From NCBI GenBank assembly GCA_029256645.1, contig JAQSXM010000078.1, forward strand, positions 1-11,059: DNA of 11,059 nt, written 5' to 3'. Positions 1 to 6,799 of this stretch are shown here, one piece after another; positions within the stretch are counted from its first letter, which is position 1; each line of letters opens with the position of its first letter. The notes under the pieces are model-generated. The model ran no database searches. It saw only the letters and a program-made list of their open reading frames with translations, and was not told where the DNA came from. The position numbers and the translations under genes are program-made. Source of the stretch: Sporomusa sp. GTDB taxonomy: Bacteria > Bacillota_C > Negativicutes > Sporomusales > Sporomusaceae.

Positions 1-1
1 G

Positions 2-1459
2 ACTAACAGGCAAGCCGTCGACGCTATGTGTGAAGCAGTATTGGCTGAACCGGGTAATGAACGCTTAAAAGCGTGGGCTGTTATTGCCCGCTTCGCCCCT
101 GCGAGTGATAGCCGGGCTGCCCTATACTACGCTGTCACCGGGCAGTGGGATAACTATTACGCCCTTGACTGGCAGGAAACACGGCCCCTTCTGGCCAAGG
201 GATATCGTGAGGCTGCTTTTAGTGAACGGCGACAGTTTTTAGAGGTTGCCCGCAAAAGTGGTCAAAGCCTGCTATTGACCGGCCTGCTCCTAACAGGCGG
301 TGGTCAGGACGAATATGAGGAAATTACCGATGTGGATTGGGAGGCCATGTTAGATGTGCTGGTTAGCCAGCAGCGGTGGCCTGAATTATACCGGCTTGCC
401 ACTAGTGCGCCGGTACAGTGGGCGGCTGAGATTACCCTGACGCTGAGGAATGCCGGTTGGCAGCCGCGGTTGTGGGAGCGACAAAGTTGGGAGAAAAAAC
501 TGGCTGTATGCCCTCAGGCAGGCAGGGGAGTTTTTGTTCCTGACGGGCGGGAGCGTATTGCGCTGGAGATAGATCAGACCGGTATTGATATTACAAGTGT
601 GGCGTTCCATCCCAATAAGCGGATTGTGGCTGGCGGTGGTCAAGATGGCCGGCTTAGGTTATGGCAGCTAGGCAGCCGGCAGGTATGGCGGACAGTGGAT
701 ATTCATGCTGAGGCCATTACGGCTGTGTCCTTTACGCCGGATGGGCATTATCTGGTAACTGCCGGGCGGGAAGGCAAGGTGCACATTTGGCGGCTGCCTG
801 AGGTAAAGTGGGTCAGCAGTGTGAACGGTCAGCCAGGTATGGTAACCGCGATGGCAGCTGGCTATGGTGGCAGCATCCTGGCAACCGCTTGGGCGGGTGG
901 TGCGGCAGCCGCCAGGGTCTGGGCTTGGGACAGTGCTTATATGATGAATCAGGGGCAGTATCCCGGTAGTTTGTTTAGTGTTGCTGCTGTAAATATGGAG
1001 CAACGGGTGGTGTTGGGCGGTGGTCGAGACGGCATCATCAGGATGTATGCGTTAACAGGCAGTAGACACGGCAATCAGTGCTGGGCAGCTCATGCTGGAT
1101 CTATACAGTCCCTGCAGCTAAGCGGTGATGGAAAATTCGTAGTGAGTACCGGCACTGACGGCTTTCTAAAGACCTGGCAAACAGAGGGTGGTAAGCTGCT
1201 ATGGACAATGCCGGCAGCCGGCAGGCTGCTGGCGGTTAGTTCGGATGGCTCTTTAGCGGCTGTAAATAAGCCAGGCCAGGGAGGCATTGTGATAATGCAA
1301 TTACGGCTAGTCAAACCGCTGGCACAGGCTACGCATGCCGACTGGCGGTATGTAGCGCAGCTACTGACGGCACTGACCCCTGAGCCTGAGGTGAGCCAGG
1401 CTGTAGTATTTTTGCAAACCCTACTGGATAGCAAGTTTCATTATGACATTATACTGTAG
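2..1459 (+). CDS. WD40 repeat beta-propeller protein, 5'-truncated by window edge
   Basis: The reading frame is open from base 2 to the TAG at 1457-1459. The first ATG (base 26) has no ribosome binding site, so the true start probably lies upstream of the window. Counting from that ATG, residues 1-165 are mostly helical with no recognised domain. Residues 175-430 carry about six WD40-like blades with recurring [HP]xxxIxxxxFxPDG...TAGxDGxxxxW patterns: near 190-214, 231-257, a degenerate one at 273-302, 315-343, 358-385 and 400-425. A short helical tail (435-477) follows. WD40 propellers usually act as protein-protein scaffolds. No signal peptide or membrane segment is visible, so it is probably cytoplasmic. 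The next gene starts 18 nt downstream with its own strong ribosome binding site, so this is probably the scaffold subunit of the cluster. The propeller assignment is firm; the partner and role are inferred from position only. Confidence 0.85.
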   Translation, partial: TNRQAVDAMCEAVLAEPGNERLKAWAVIARFAPASDSRAALYYAVTGQWDNYYALDWQETRPLLAKGYREAAFSERRQFLEVARKSGQSLLLTGLLLTGGGQDEYEEITDVDWEAMLDVLVSQQRWPELYRLATSAPVQWAAEITLTLRNAGWQPRLWERQSWEKKLAVCPQAGRGVFVPDGRERIALEIDQTGIDITSVAFHPNKRIVAGGGQDGRLRLWQLGSRQVWRTVDIHAEAITAVSFTPDGHYLVTAGREGKVHIWRLPEVKWVSSVNGQPGMVTAMAAGYGGSILATAWAGGAAAARVWAWDSAYMMNQGQYPGSLFSVAAVNMEQRVVLGGGRDGIIRMYALTGSRHGNQCWAAHAGSIQSLQLSGDGKFVVSTGTDGFLKTWQTEGGKLLWTMPAAGRLLAVSSDGSLAAVNKPGQGGIVIMQLRLVKPLAQATHADWRYVAQLLTALTPEPEVSQAVVFLQTLLDSKFHYDIIL

Positions 1460-1477
1460 TCTAGGGGAGGCGATCGG

Positions 1478-2806
1478 GTGGCCGGACGATTGGCAATCGA
1501 TTTTGGACATTTGCATACTGTCATTGGGTATTGGCGGCAAGCCTCCCGTCAGGCTGAGACGTTGTATGTGCCAGAGGTTACCCGCCCGATTCGTATGAGT
1601 CCCGGTAATAGCGGCAAAACAATTTATGCCGCACCCTCTTTAATCCTGTACGGGCGGGAGTCAGACTCATATCTGATCGGACAGCAGGTAGTTGAGAAGC
1701 TGAGTGGCTTGGTTGATGACCGGAAGGTATTTAGTAACCTGAAGCTTGATGTTATTACCGGCAAACGGGTATATAGCGAGGCAGGCAGCAGGTGGCTCTG
1801 TGGTCAGGATATGGCCAGGGACTATTTAGCTGCCATCATCAGCCGTGCCAGTCAGGTTCTGGGGTTAGGCAGCGAAGCTGTCATTGCCTTTACTGTACCG
1901 GCTGAAGCTTGTGCCGCAGAGGTAGTTTGGCAGCGGTATCGCCGCTGGCTGGAAAGCGTTGTAAAGCAGGCTGGTTTTACCCGGCTGGAACTGGTGGAAC
2001 ACCCCTGGGCGGCTGCCTGGGGGGCTGGAATGCCGGTGAAACCGGAGGAGCGATATATTGTGATTGATCTGGAGACTGCTATTGTTGAGATTGCTGTTGT
2101 TCAGACCGGTAAGGAGTCAGTTGGGGATAGTGAGCGGCGGCTGCGAGTGCTCAGCCATATTCGTGAATGGTTAATTGATGTGGAGAATGAGCAAGAGCCT
2201 AATGATCCAATTGTCAGTCAGTTCGAACATATATTGCGGCAGACACTGCGGCAGATTGCCAGACTGGGCTATGACGGGGATACCTTTGCCGGGGTTATTG
2301 TGACCGGTAGCGGTGGACAGCAACCCCTGTTTAAGGCAGTTATCGATAAATTTTTTGCCGGGATTCCTATTTATGATAAACATTTGCTGGGGGCTGCGGC
2401 GTGCGGTGCAGCGGCGTTAACTGCCGGAATTGATGCCTGTGGCTATATCAGGTATAACTATGGGGTTCGTTACCTGGTTCAGGACGAATACCAATATCGC
2501 TTGGTAGCAACCAACGGTACTTTTTATCCGAGTGTTGGTCCTGTTGCCGAATTGACTATTAAAGCCAGTTATGATGGACAACAGGAGTATGCGTTATTTA
2601 TCTACCGGCTGGGGGATGGCGCTGATCACTGTATAAATGCGGAAAACCCGCTGATTGTAATGACCGGCGAACCGGCAAGGTGTGGCCAGCCGGCTATTCA
2701 CGCCAGTATTAGCATTGATGGAGCCGGGCAGTTGGCTGTAACAGCCTGCGAGGTTGGTAGTGGGCGTGTCATTGCTGACAATGTACCAGCGGCGAAGCTT
2801 ATGTAG
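1478..2806 (+). CDS. Hsp70-like (DnaK/actin-fold) protein with degenerate nucleotide-binding motifs
   Basis: The start is GTG, 7 nt after GGGGAGG (1464-1470); 442 aa. Hsp70 landmarks appear in order: phosphate-1 region AIDFGHLH (6-13), VIAFTVPA (135-142, cf. VITVPA), ELVEHPWAAAWGAG (171-184, cf. NEPTAAALAYG), phosphate-2 region VIDLETAIVEIAVV (195-208, cf. DLGGGTFDVS) and adenosine-site-like VIVTGSGG (273-280). Residues 330-442 look like a short substrate-binding beta domain, with ISIDGAGQLAVTA (411-423) matching the Hsp70 DANGILNVSA strand pair. There is no helical lid and no EEVD-type tail. Canonical Hsp70 is about 600-640 aa. The GTT of phosphate-1 and the GGGT of phosphate-2 are both lost here, so nucleotide hydrolysis is doubtful and the protein may work as an adaptor. 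It lies between the WD40 and DUF1257 genes. Family is fairly certain; biochemical role is unknown. Confidence 0.82.
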   Translation: MAGRLAIDFGHLHTVIGYWRQASRQAETLYVPEVTRPIRMSPGNSGKTIYAAPSLILYGRESDSYLIGQQVVEKLSGLVDDRKVFSNLKLDVITGKRVYSEAGSRWLCGQDMARDYLAAIISRASQVLGLGSEAVIAFTVPAEACAAEVVWQRYRRWLESVVKQAGFTRLELVEHPWAAAWGAGMPVKPEERYIVIDLETAIVEIAVVQTGKESVGDSERRLRVLSHIREWLIDVENEQEPNDPIVSQFEHILRQTLRQIARLGYDGDTFAGVIVTGSGGQQPLFKAVIDKFFAGIPIYDKHLLGAAACGAAALTAGIDACGYIRYNYGVRYLVQDEYQYRLVATNGTFYPSVGPVAELTIKASYDGQQEYALFIYRLGDGADHCINAENPLIVMTGEPARCGQPAIHASISIDGAGQLAVTACEVGSGRVIADNVPAAKLM

Positions 2807-2812
2807 AGGAGG
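2807..2812 (+). promoter_or_regulatory. Shine-Dalgarno site that fixes the DUF1257 start
   Basis: AGGAGG begins directly after the TAG stop of the Hsp70-like gene. It is 7 nt from ATG 2820 but only 4 nt from ATG 2817 and far downstream of the frame opening at 2754. It therefore supports the MSHF start. Confidence 0.8.
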
Positions 2813-2819
2813 GGCAATG

Positions 2820-3200
2820 ATGTCACATTTTACACAGGTAGCCACTAAAATCACTAACAAAGAGCTGCTACTTAGTTGTCTTAAAGAACTAGGTTATGAG
2901 GTTACCGAGCAAGCATCAATCAGGGGGTACCGGGGCCAGGAAACAGCGGTTGATATTGCTGTGCGTATGCGGCAAGGGTATGATGTTGGGTTTACACTGG
3001 GACCTGACGGGACGTACAGTTTTGTGGCTGACTGGTTTGGTGTACAAGGCGTAAGTGAGCAGGAGTTTACGGCTAAGGTTCAGCAGCACTATGCGCTGGC
3101 TACGGTCATGGAGCAGGTCAACCGGCAGGGGTTTAATGTTGTCGAGCAGCAGCGGGATGCTAGCGGGCAAATACGTCTTGTGGTAAGACGCTGGATATAA
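2820..3200 (+). CDS. DUF1257 (Ycf35-like) protein
   Basis: 126 aa. The N-terminus MSHFTQVATKI and the following LLLSCLKELGYEV match the DUF1257/Ycf35 pattern (MSHF..VKTKIKD...L..AL.DLGYEV). So do the central VDIAVRM..GYDVGFTLGPDGTYSFVADW and the end RLVVRRW. The frame also opens upstream at 2754, inside the Hsp70-like gene, but the family N-terminus and the AGGAGG at 2807-2812 (7 nt spacing) choose ATG 2820. ATG 2817 is only 4 nt from it. The protein is soluble with no membrane segment. Ycf35 is conserved in cyanobacteria and some plastids and has no settled function. Here it follows the Hsp70-like gene by 13 nt and precedes the Ycf46-like ATPase by 26 nt, so the proteins probably act together. 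Family assignment is strong; function is unknown. Confidence 0.9.
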   Translation: MSHFTQVATKITNKELLLSCLKELGYEVTEQASIRGYRGQETAVDIAVRMRQGYDVGFTLGPDGTYSFVADWFGVQGVSEQEFTAKVQQHYALATVMEQVNRQGFNVVEQQRDASGQIRLVVRRWI

Positions 3201-3226
3201 TGTGGTGATGAAGGAGGTAAAAAGAG

Positions 3227-4774
3227 ATGGAAAACTTCGCAGAGCAATTTGATACCTATATAAGAGCGCGTGTTACGCTTATTGTTATCGTAACACCTGA
3301 AGAAGAGCGGGCTATCGAACATGTCAAAACCGTGTGCGAGCAGAAAAACCGTACCTGCCTGTCATGGGATATTGCAGATGGATTTGTTGTACTGACTGGG
3401 CGCACCTCGCTGGATTTAAAGTGCCGGGACCCGTTGGTAGCGCTTGACTTGATGGAGAAAACAGGAATGGATAATACCGGTGCAATCTTTGTCTGCAAGG
3501 ATTTTCATGATTTTTGGGCTAACCCGCCAGTTAGACGCAAATTGAGAAGTGTGGTTCAGCGCCTCACCCAAACCAGGACCTCAATTGTTATTACAACCCC
3601 TACCGGACAAATCCCGGACGAGTTGCAGGACGAGGCAGTTGTTATACACCTGCGGCGTCCGAACGGTGAAGAGCTGGATACTGTGCTGGAAGGGTTGTTA
3701 AAAGGGGCTAATGTTAAGATAAATCTCACTGATACCGGGCGGGAAAAGGTTGTCCAGGCCGCGATGGGCATGACAGCCGGTCAGGCCCGGAGGGTATTTT
3801 CTAAAGCTATTGTTACCTGTGGCTGTCTTGATGATCGCAGCATCTCACTGATTACTGAAGAAAAGGCCCAACTAGTACGGCAAAGCGAAGCGCTGGAGTT
3901 CCTGACCACCACCGAAACTGCCGAAAGCGTTGGCGGTCTGGGTGTCTTAAAAGAGTGGCTGCGTCTCCGGGAAAAAGCGTTTACAAAGGACGCCCGTGAC
4001 TACGGTCTGCCTGCACCAAAAGGCATCGCTATGGTCGGAATCCCTGGTACAGGCAAAAGTCTGACCGCTAAGATGATTAGCGGCCTGTGGCAGCTGCCTC
4101 TGCTCAGGCTTGATGTGGGGGCCTTATTTGGCTCATATGTCGGTGAGTCAGAGGACCGGACCCGCCGGGCCTTGCATATCGCCGAGACCATTGCTCCGTG
4201 TATTCTATGGGTGGATGAAATAGAAAAAGCCTTTGCTTTTGGCTCAGGGGATGCTGGTACCAGTCAGCGGGTATTTGCTACACTGCTAACCTGGATGCAG
4301 GATAAAAAAGCGCCTTGTTTTGTAGTTGCTACTGCCAACAACATTGCTGCATTACCACCTGAACTTATGCGTAAAGGCCGGTTTGACGAGATTTTCTTCC
4401 TTGACTTGCCTCATATGGCTGAGCGCCGCGAAATTTTTGTCACCCACCTTAAGCGTCGCAACCGTTCGCCCCGTGAGTTTGACATCAAACGTCTGGTAAA
4501 AGAATCGGACGGCTATGTGGGTGCTGAGATTGAGCAGGCAATTATTGATGCTATGTACCTTGCTTTTAGTGATCATATGCGGGAAATCACCACCGAGGAT
4601 ATCGTGCTATCACTTAAGCGTCAAGTACCGCTGTCGGTTTCGCAGCGGGAAAACATTCAATACCTCAGGCAATGGCTGCAGGAAGGCCGGGCCCAGTCGG
4701 CGTCCTATCCCGGCGAGGTTGCCGGTGAACCCGGCGGAGGCCAGGTACTACTGGAAATTGAGGATCAGGACTAA
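3227..4774 (+). CDS. Ycf46-like AAA+ ATPase
   Basis: 515 aa; the ATG lies 9 nt after AAGGAGG (3211-3217). Residues 1-215 form the Ycf46-type N-terminal region: [14 protein letters not shown], then [20 protein letters not shown] (85-97) and SIVITTP (119-125). It resembles an AAA fold that lacks a P-loop. The active AAA+ domain (about 230-470) has Walker A GIPGTGKS (271-278, K277) and Walker B ILWVDE (326-331). It also has sensor-1 VVATANN (366-372), arginine-finger-type MRKGRFDE (381-388) and a sensor-2-region GAEIEQAI (432-439). The linker [13 protein letters not shown] (237-249) before the P-loop is characteristic of Ycf46. The last 25 residues are Gly/Pro-rich and end in an acidic LLEIEDQD tail, possibly a docking peptide. 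Family knowledge predicts an ATP-driven hexameric remodeller; the substrate is unknown. It is probably the motor of the cluster, with DUF1257 upstream and DUF2997 downstream as partners. Confidence 0.93.
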   Translation: MENFAEQFDTYIRARVTLIVIVTPEEERAIEHVKTVCEQKNRTCLSWDIADGFVVLTGRTSLDLKCRDPLVALDLMEKTGMDNTGAIFVCKDFHDFWANPPVRRKLRSVVQRLTQTRTSIVITTPTGQIPDELQDEAVVIHLRRPNGEELDTVLEGLLKGANVKINLTDTGREKVVQAAMGMTAGQARRVFSKAIVTCGCLDDRSISLITEEKAQLVRQSEALEFLTTTETAESVGGLGVLKEWLRLREKAFTKDARDYGLPAPKGIAMVGIPGTGKSLTAKMISGLWQLPLLRLDVGALFGSYVGESEDRTRRALHIAETIAPCILWVDEIEKAFAFGSGDAGTSQRVFATLLTWMQDKKAPCFVVATANNIAALPPELMRKGRFDEIFFLDLPHMAERREIFVTHLKRRNRSPREFDIKRLVKESDGYVGAEIEQAIIDAMYLAFSDHMREITTEDIVLSLKRQVPLSVSQRENIQYLRQWLQEGRAQSASYPGEVAGEPGGGQVLLEIEDQD

Positions 4775-4794
4775 CGCGGAAAGGGTGGTATATG

Positions 4795-4995
4795 ATGGAA
4801 AAAGAGGAATTGGAGATAACGATTGAAGCCGATGGCAAAGTTAACATTAAGGTAGCTGGCGCCAAAGGCGGGAAATGTCTGGATATCACTAAGCCAATTG
4901 AAGACGCACTCGGTGAAGTCAAGGTGCGGGAAATGACACCCGAGTATTACCAGCAGCCAGCCGAACCCTCTAAAGTCAGAGATAACCAGCGATGA
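4795..4995 (+). CDS. DUF2997 small protein
   Basis: 66 aa. The pattern LEITIEADGKVNIKVAG, then GAKGGKCLDITKPIEDALGEV, then a C-terminal MTPEYYQQP matches DUF2997 (a Gly-rich GxKGxxC motif followed by an amphipathic helix and TPEYY). Cys28 in GGKC is the only cysteine and belongs to the conserved motif. Two adjacent ATGs exist (4792 and 4795). The weak site AAGGGTGG ending at 4788 spaces better with 4795. The stop overlaps the next start as ATGA (4992-4995), which implies translational coupling with the radical SAM gene. DUF2997 genes are recalled beside DUF1257 genes in cyanobacteria; no biochemical function is established. It could be a substrate, adaptor or electron-transfer partner; none of these is shown by sequence. 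Confidence 0.85.
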   Translation: MEKEELEITIEADGKVNIKVAGAKGGKCLDITKPIEDALGEVKVREMTPEYYQQPAEPSKVRDNQR

Positions 4996-5576
4996 ATATC
5001 CCCTCAGAAGCTTTGCAAGGCGGCCTGATCAACATGGCCGCCTTTTTGCCAGCATCTCTTGTCAACGGCCCGGGCCTTCGCACCGTGGTTTGGGTGCAGG
5101 GCTGCCCCCGCCGCTGCCCGGGCTGCTTTAACCAGGATATGCTTGAGGTTAAGGATAGACAATTAGTATCTGCCACTGAACTGGCCGGCCGGATTTTAGC
5201 TGAAAGCGGCATCGAAGGTGTTACCTTCTCCGGCGGTGAACCCTTTGCTCAGGCTGCTGCGCTGGCTGTGTTGGCTGAGCTTTTGGTTGAACATGGTTTG
5301 ACGATTATGATTTTTACTGGTTACAGATATGAGGAACTTAAGGCGGCAGCCGACCCTGAGTGGAACAGGCTGCTTGCAGTGACCGACCTGCTGGTCGCCG
5401 GCCCGTATATCGAACAGCAGCATTCCCGCGATTACCTGCGGGGCTCTGCTAACCAGGAGCTTATTTTTCTTACTGCAAGATTGCAACAGCACCCGGATAT
5501 TGTAAATCAGGCAGGTCAGGCCCGGGAATTTATCATTGATAATGCGGGCAATATAATCGTTTCCGGTCTTGGCTGA
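4992..5576 (+). CDS. NrdG-like radical SAM activating enzyme (4Fe-4S single-cluster domain)
   Basis: 194 aa. The cluster motif is C38-x3-C42-x2-C45 in GCPRRCPGC, preceded by VNGPGLRTVVWVQ (24-36). The SAM-binding FSGGEPF is at 79-85. Further NrdG hallmarks are IFTGYRYEEL (107-116), DLLVAGPY (132-139) and LRGSANQ (149-155). NrdG activates anaerobic ribonucleotide reductase by making a glycyl radical, but no nrdD or other glycyl radical enzyme is in the window. The C-terminal tail 179-194 (EFIIDNAGNIIVSGLG) extends beyond the core. ATG 4992 overlaps the DUF2997 stop (ATGA), favouring coupled translation. TTG 5013 or ATG 5034 are alternative starts, since related proteins begin close to the FLPxSxVNGPG segment. 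The real target is unknown. It is last in the cluster, before a strong terminator. Confidence 0.85.
   Translation: MNIPSEALQGGLINMAAFLPASLVNGPGLRTVVWVQGCPRRCPGCFNQDMLEVKDRQLVSATELAGRILAESGIEGVTFSGGEPFAQAAALAVLAELLVEHGLTIMIFTGYRYEELKAAADPEWNRLLAVTDLLVAGPYIEQQHSRDYLRGSANQELIFLTARLQQHPDIVNQAGQAREFIIDNAGNIIVSGLG
5017..5047 (+). promoter_or_regulatory. Hairpin with short T-run inside the start region of the radical SAM gene
   Basis: AAGGCGGCC (5017-5025) and GGCCGCCTT (5036-5044) form a perfect 9-bp stem with a 10-nt loop, followed by a T-run to 5047. The stem contains the SD-like AAGGCGG, and its 3' arm begins within the internal ATG 5034. It could act as an attenuator of transcription or hide the internal start. 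It may also be a coincidence of coding sequence. Confidence 0.4.
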
Positions 5577-5641
5577 TTATAGATTCCGCAGTAAAGATGT
5601 TTGTTGGCATAGGGGCGGTATATGTACTTATAAATTTTTTT

Positions 5642-5672
5642 CCTGGCATGTGGCTGCCAGGCTTTACTTTTT
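5642..5672 (+). terminator. Rho-independent terminator of the six-gene cluster
   Basis: CCTGGCA (5642-5648) pairs with TGCCAGG (5655-5661) around a 6-nt loop, followed by CTTTACTTTTT. A run of seven Ts precedes the stem (5635-5641), so it may also stop transcription from the other strand. It lies 66 nt after the radical SAM stop codon. Confidence 0.85.
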
Positions 5673-5777
5673 AATGATAATGTTAGATAATGAGGGATAC
5701 TATACTTATGCAAATAAAATTTCATGATGATACATATATTTGCTAAGGAAGGCGTTGGTAGTGTGAGGTGTGGATGT

Positions 5778-6317
5778 GTGCTTCAAGGAAAAAAAGTCTG
5801 TATGCGGACTGTACGGGAAGCTGACCTTGAGTTAATTTATAGATTAATGACTGATGTATCGGAAAAAGGTATGTATTGGCTGATTGATATCCCGGCTGAG
5901 CCTGCTTTTCGCCGGGGTTTTACCGAGAAAGGGTTTTGGTCTGAGAACTTTGGCCGGATGTTGATTACCGATATAGAACAAGAAGGCAAGATCGTTGGCG
6001 AGATTATCTTCTTTAGGAATGCTGACTACCGGGCCGGGTATGAGGTCGGCTATCAGGTATTTCGGCGCGAAGACCGGGGGAAAGGCTATATGTCCGAGGC
6101 ATTGGCCTTGTTATCTGCCTTCTTATTTGAGTCAAAGCCGATTCCGCGGCTGCAGCTTACCCTGGTTGCCGGTAATGAGGCTAGCCGTAAGGTCGCTGAA
6201 AAATGTGGTTATCGTTATGAAGGAACACTGCGTAAGGCTGCGTTTCTTGCCGGTGAATATGTCGATCTTGAGATGTTTGGCCTGCTTAGAGATGATTGCC
6301 CGCCATTGCGGTTGTAG
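5778..6317 (+). CDS. GNAT-family N-acetyltransferase, RimJ/RimL-like
   Basis: The sequence fits the RimJ/RimL type: N-terminal LQGKKVCMRTVREADLE (typical LxGxxVxLRxxxxxDLE), beta strands around GKIVGEIIFF (70-79), and acetyl-CoA-binding motif A with QVFRREDRGKGYMSEAL (93-109). Near the end is the hallmark NEASRKVAEKCGYRYEGTLR (133-152). About 179 aa, normal for the family. These enzymes acetylate N-terminal amines of proteins, or amines of small molecules; the substrate here cannot be read from sequence. The frame is open from ATG 5724, but no ribosome binding site precedes it. I chose GTG 5778 because it fits the family N-terminus and has GAGGTG 7 nt upstream. GTG 5763, 10 nt after AAGGAAGG (5745-5752), is a second option. 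The next gene starts 23 nt later, so the two are probably co-transcribed. Confidence 0.85.
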   Translation: MLQGKKVCMRTVREADLELIYRLMTDVSEKGMYWLIDIPAEPAFRRGFTEKGFWSENFGRMLITDIEQEGKIVGEIIFFRNADYRAGYEVGYQVFRREDRGKGYMSEALALLSAFLFESKPIPRLQLTLVAGNEASRKVAEKCGYRYEGTLRKAAFLAGEYVDLEMFGLLRDDCPPLRL

Positions 6318-6340
6318 CAGGACAGAGGGGGAATTTAAGC

Positions 6341-6748
6341 TTGCAGAAAATAACTATGGACATGTGTCAGCAGGTACTGAACGGGATTGTCCAACAGGTG
6401 AAACAGGATGGCGGTAAACCTGTAGCTATTGCTATCTGCGATCAGGATGGCTCTTTAATCGCGTTATTGAAGATGGATGATGTACCGGCAAGGTGCGTCC
6501 ACTTTGCCCGGCATAAGGCTTATACTGCAGCACGGATGCAGACAAGGACCGCTGCGTTTCTGGCCAGGTTGCACCAGGAACAGCTTGATATCAGCTACTT
6601 TTGTGACACTAATCTTACACCACTGCCAGGTGGTGCGCCGATCCTGGCTTTAGACGGAACGGTGCTTGGCTCAGTAGGTATCAGTGGCCGCCCATCCGAA
6701 GAAGACCAGCAGTTAGCAGATATGGCGGCAGAACTATTGTATCGATAA
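6341..6748 (+). CDS. GlcG/HbpS-family (DUF336) protein
   Basis: 135 aa from TTG 6341, which has GAGGGGG (6325-6331) 9 nt upstream. The earlier ATG 6296 lies inside the GNAT gene without a suitable ribosome binding site. Family features in order: VAIAICDQDGSLIALLKMDD (28-47, typically VAVVDxxGxLxAxxRMDG), then HKAYTAARMQTRTA (58-71), then the signature TPLPGGAPI (93-101), and the closing strand GTVLGSVGISG (106-116). Members include HbpS, an extracellular haem-binding sensor partner, PduO C-terminal domains (corrinoid-related) and GlcG of glycolate operons. No signal peptide is seen, so this copy is probably cytoplasmic. A cofactor-binding role is plausible but not shown. It is followed by its own terminator. 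Confidence 0.85.
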   Translation: MQKITMDMCQQVLNGIVQQVKQDGGKPVAIAICDQDGSLIALLKMDDVPARCVHFARHKAYTAARMQTRTAAFLARLHQEQLDISYFCDTNLTPLPGGAPILALDGTVLGSVGISGRPSEEDQQLADMAAELLYR

Positions 6749-6763
6749 AGTTAATTGCTTAGT

Positions 6764-6791
6764 GGAGTCCGCATACCGCGACTCCTTTTTT
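6764..6791 (+). terminator. Rho-independent terminator after the GlcG-family gene
   Basis: GGAGTC (6764-6769) pairs with GACTCC (6780-6785), extended by an inner GC/GC pairing with one bulged C, and is followed by TTTTTT (6786-6791). It starts 15 nt after the stop codon and closes the GNAT-GlcG unit. Confidence 0.85.
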
Positions 6792-6799
6792 ATTGCCTA

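Noticed and set aside
668..1434. Long open frames on the minus strand inside the WD40 gene (668-1003 and 1090-1434)
   Set aside because: They are shadows of a convincing + strand gene, show no recognisable domain and have no ribosome binding site context.
2754..2816. Longer N-terminus for the DUF1257 gene
   Set aside because: It would overlap the Hsp70-like gene; the family N-terminus MSHF and the AGGAGG at 2807-2812 support ATG 2820.
4515..4826. Open frame of 103 codons across the end of the AAA+ gene
   Set aside because: It lies in another frame of a well-supported gene and its product resembles nothing I recognise.
5604..5634. Possible sigma-A promoter, TTGGCA and TATAAA
   Set aside because: The spacing is 19 nt, and it sits just before a strong terminator that would stop its transcript.
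5995..6417. Open frame of 140 codons bridging the GNAT and GlcG-family genes
   Set aside because: Both genes in the other frames have clear family signatures; this product is an out-of-frame reading of them.
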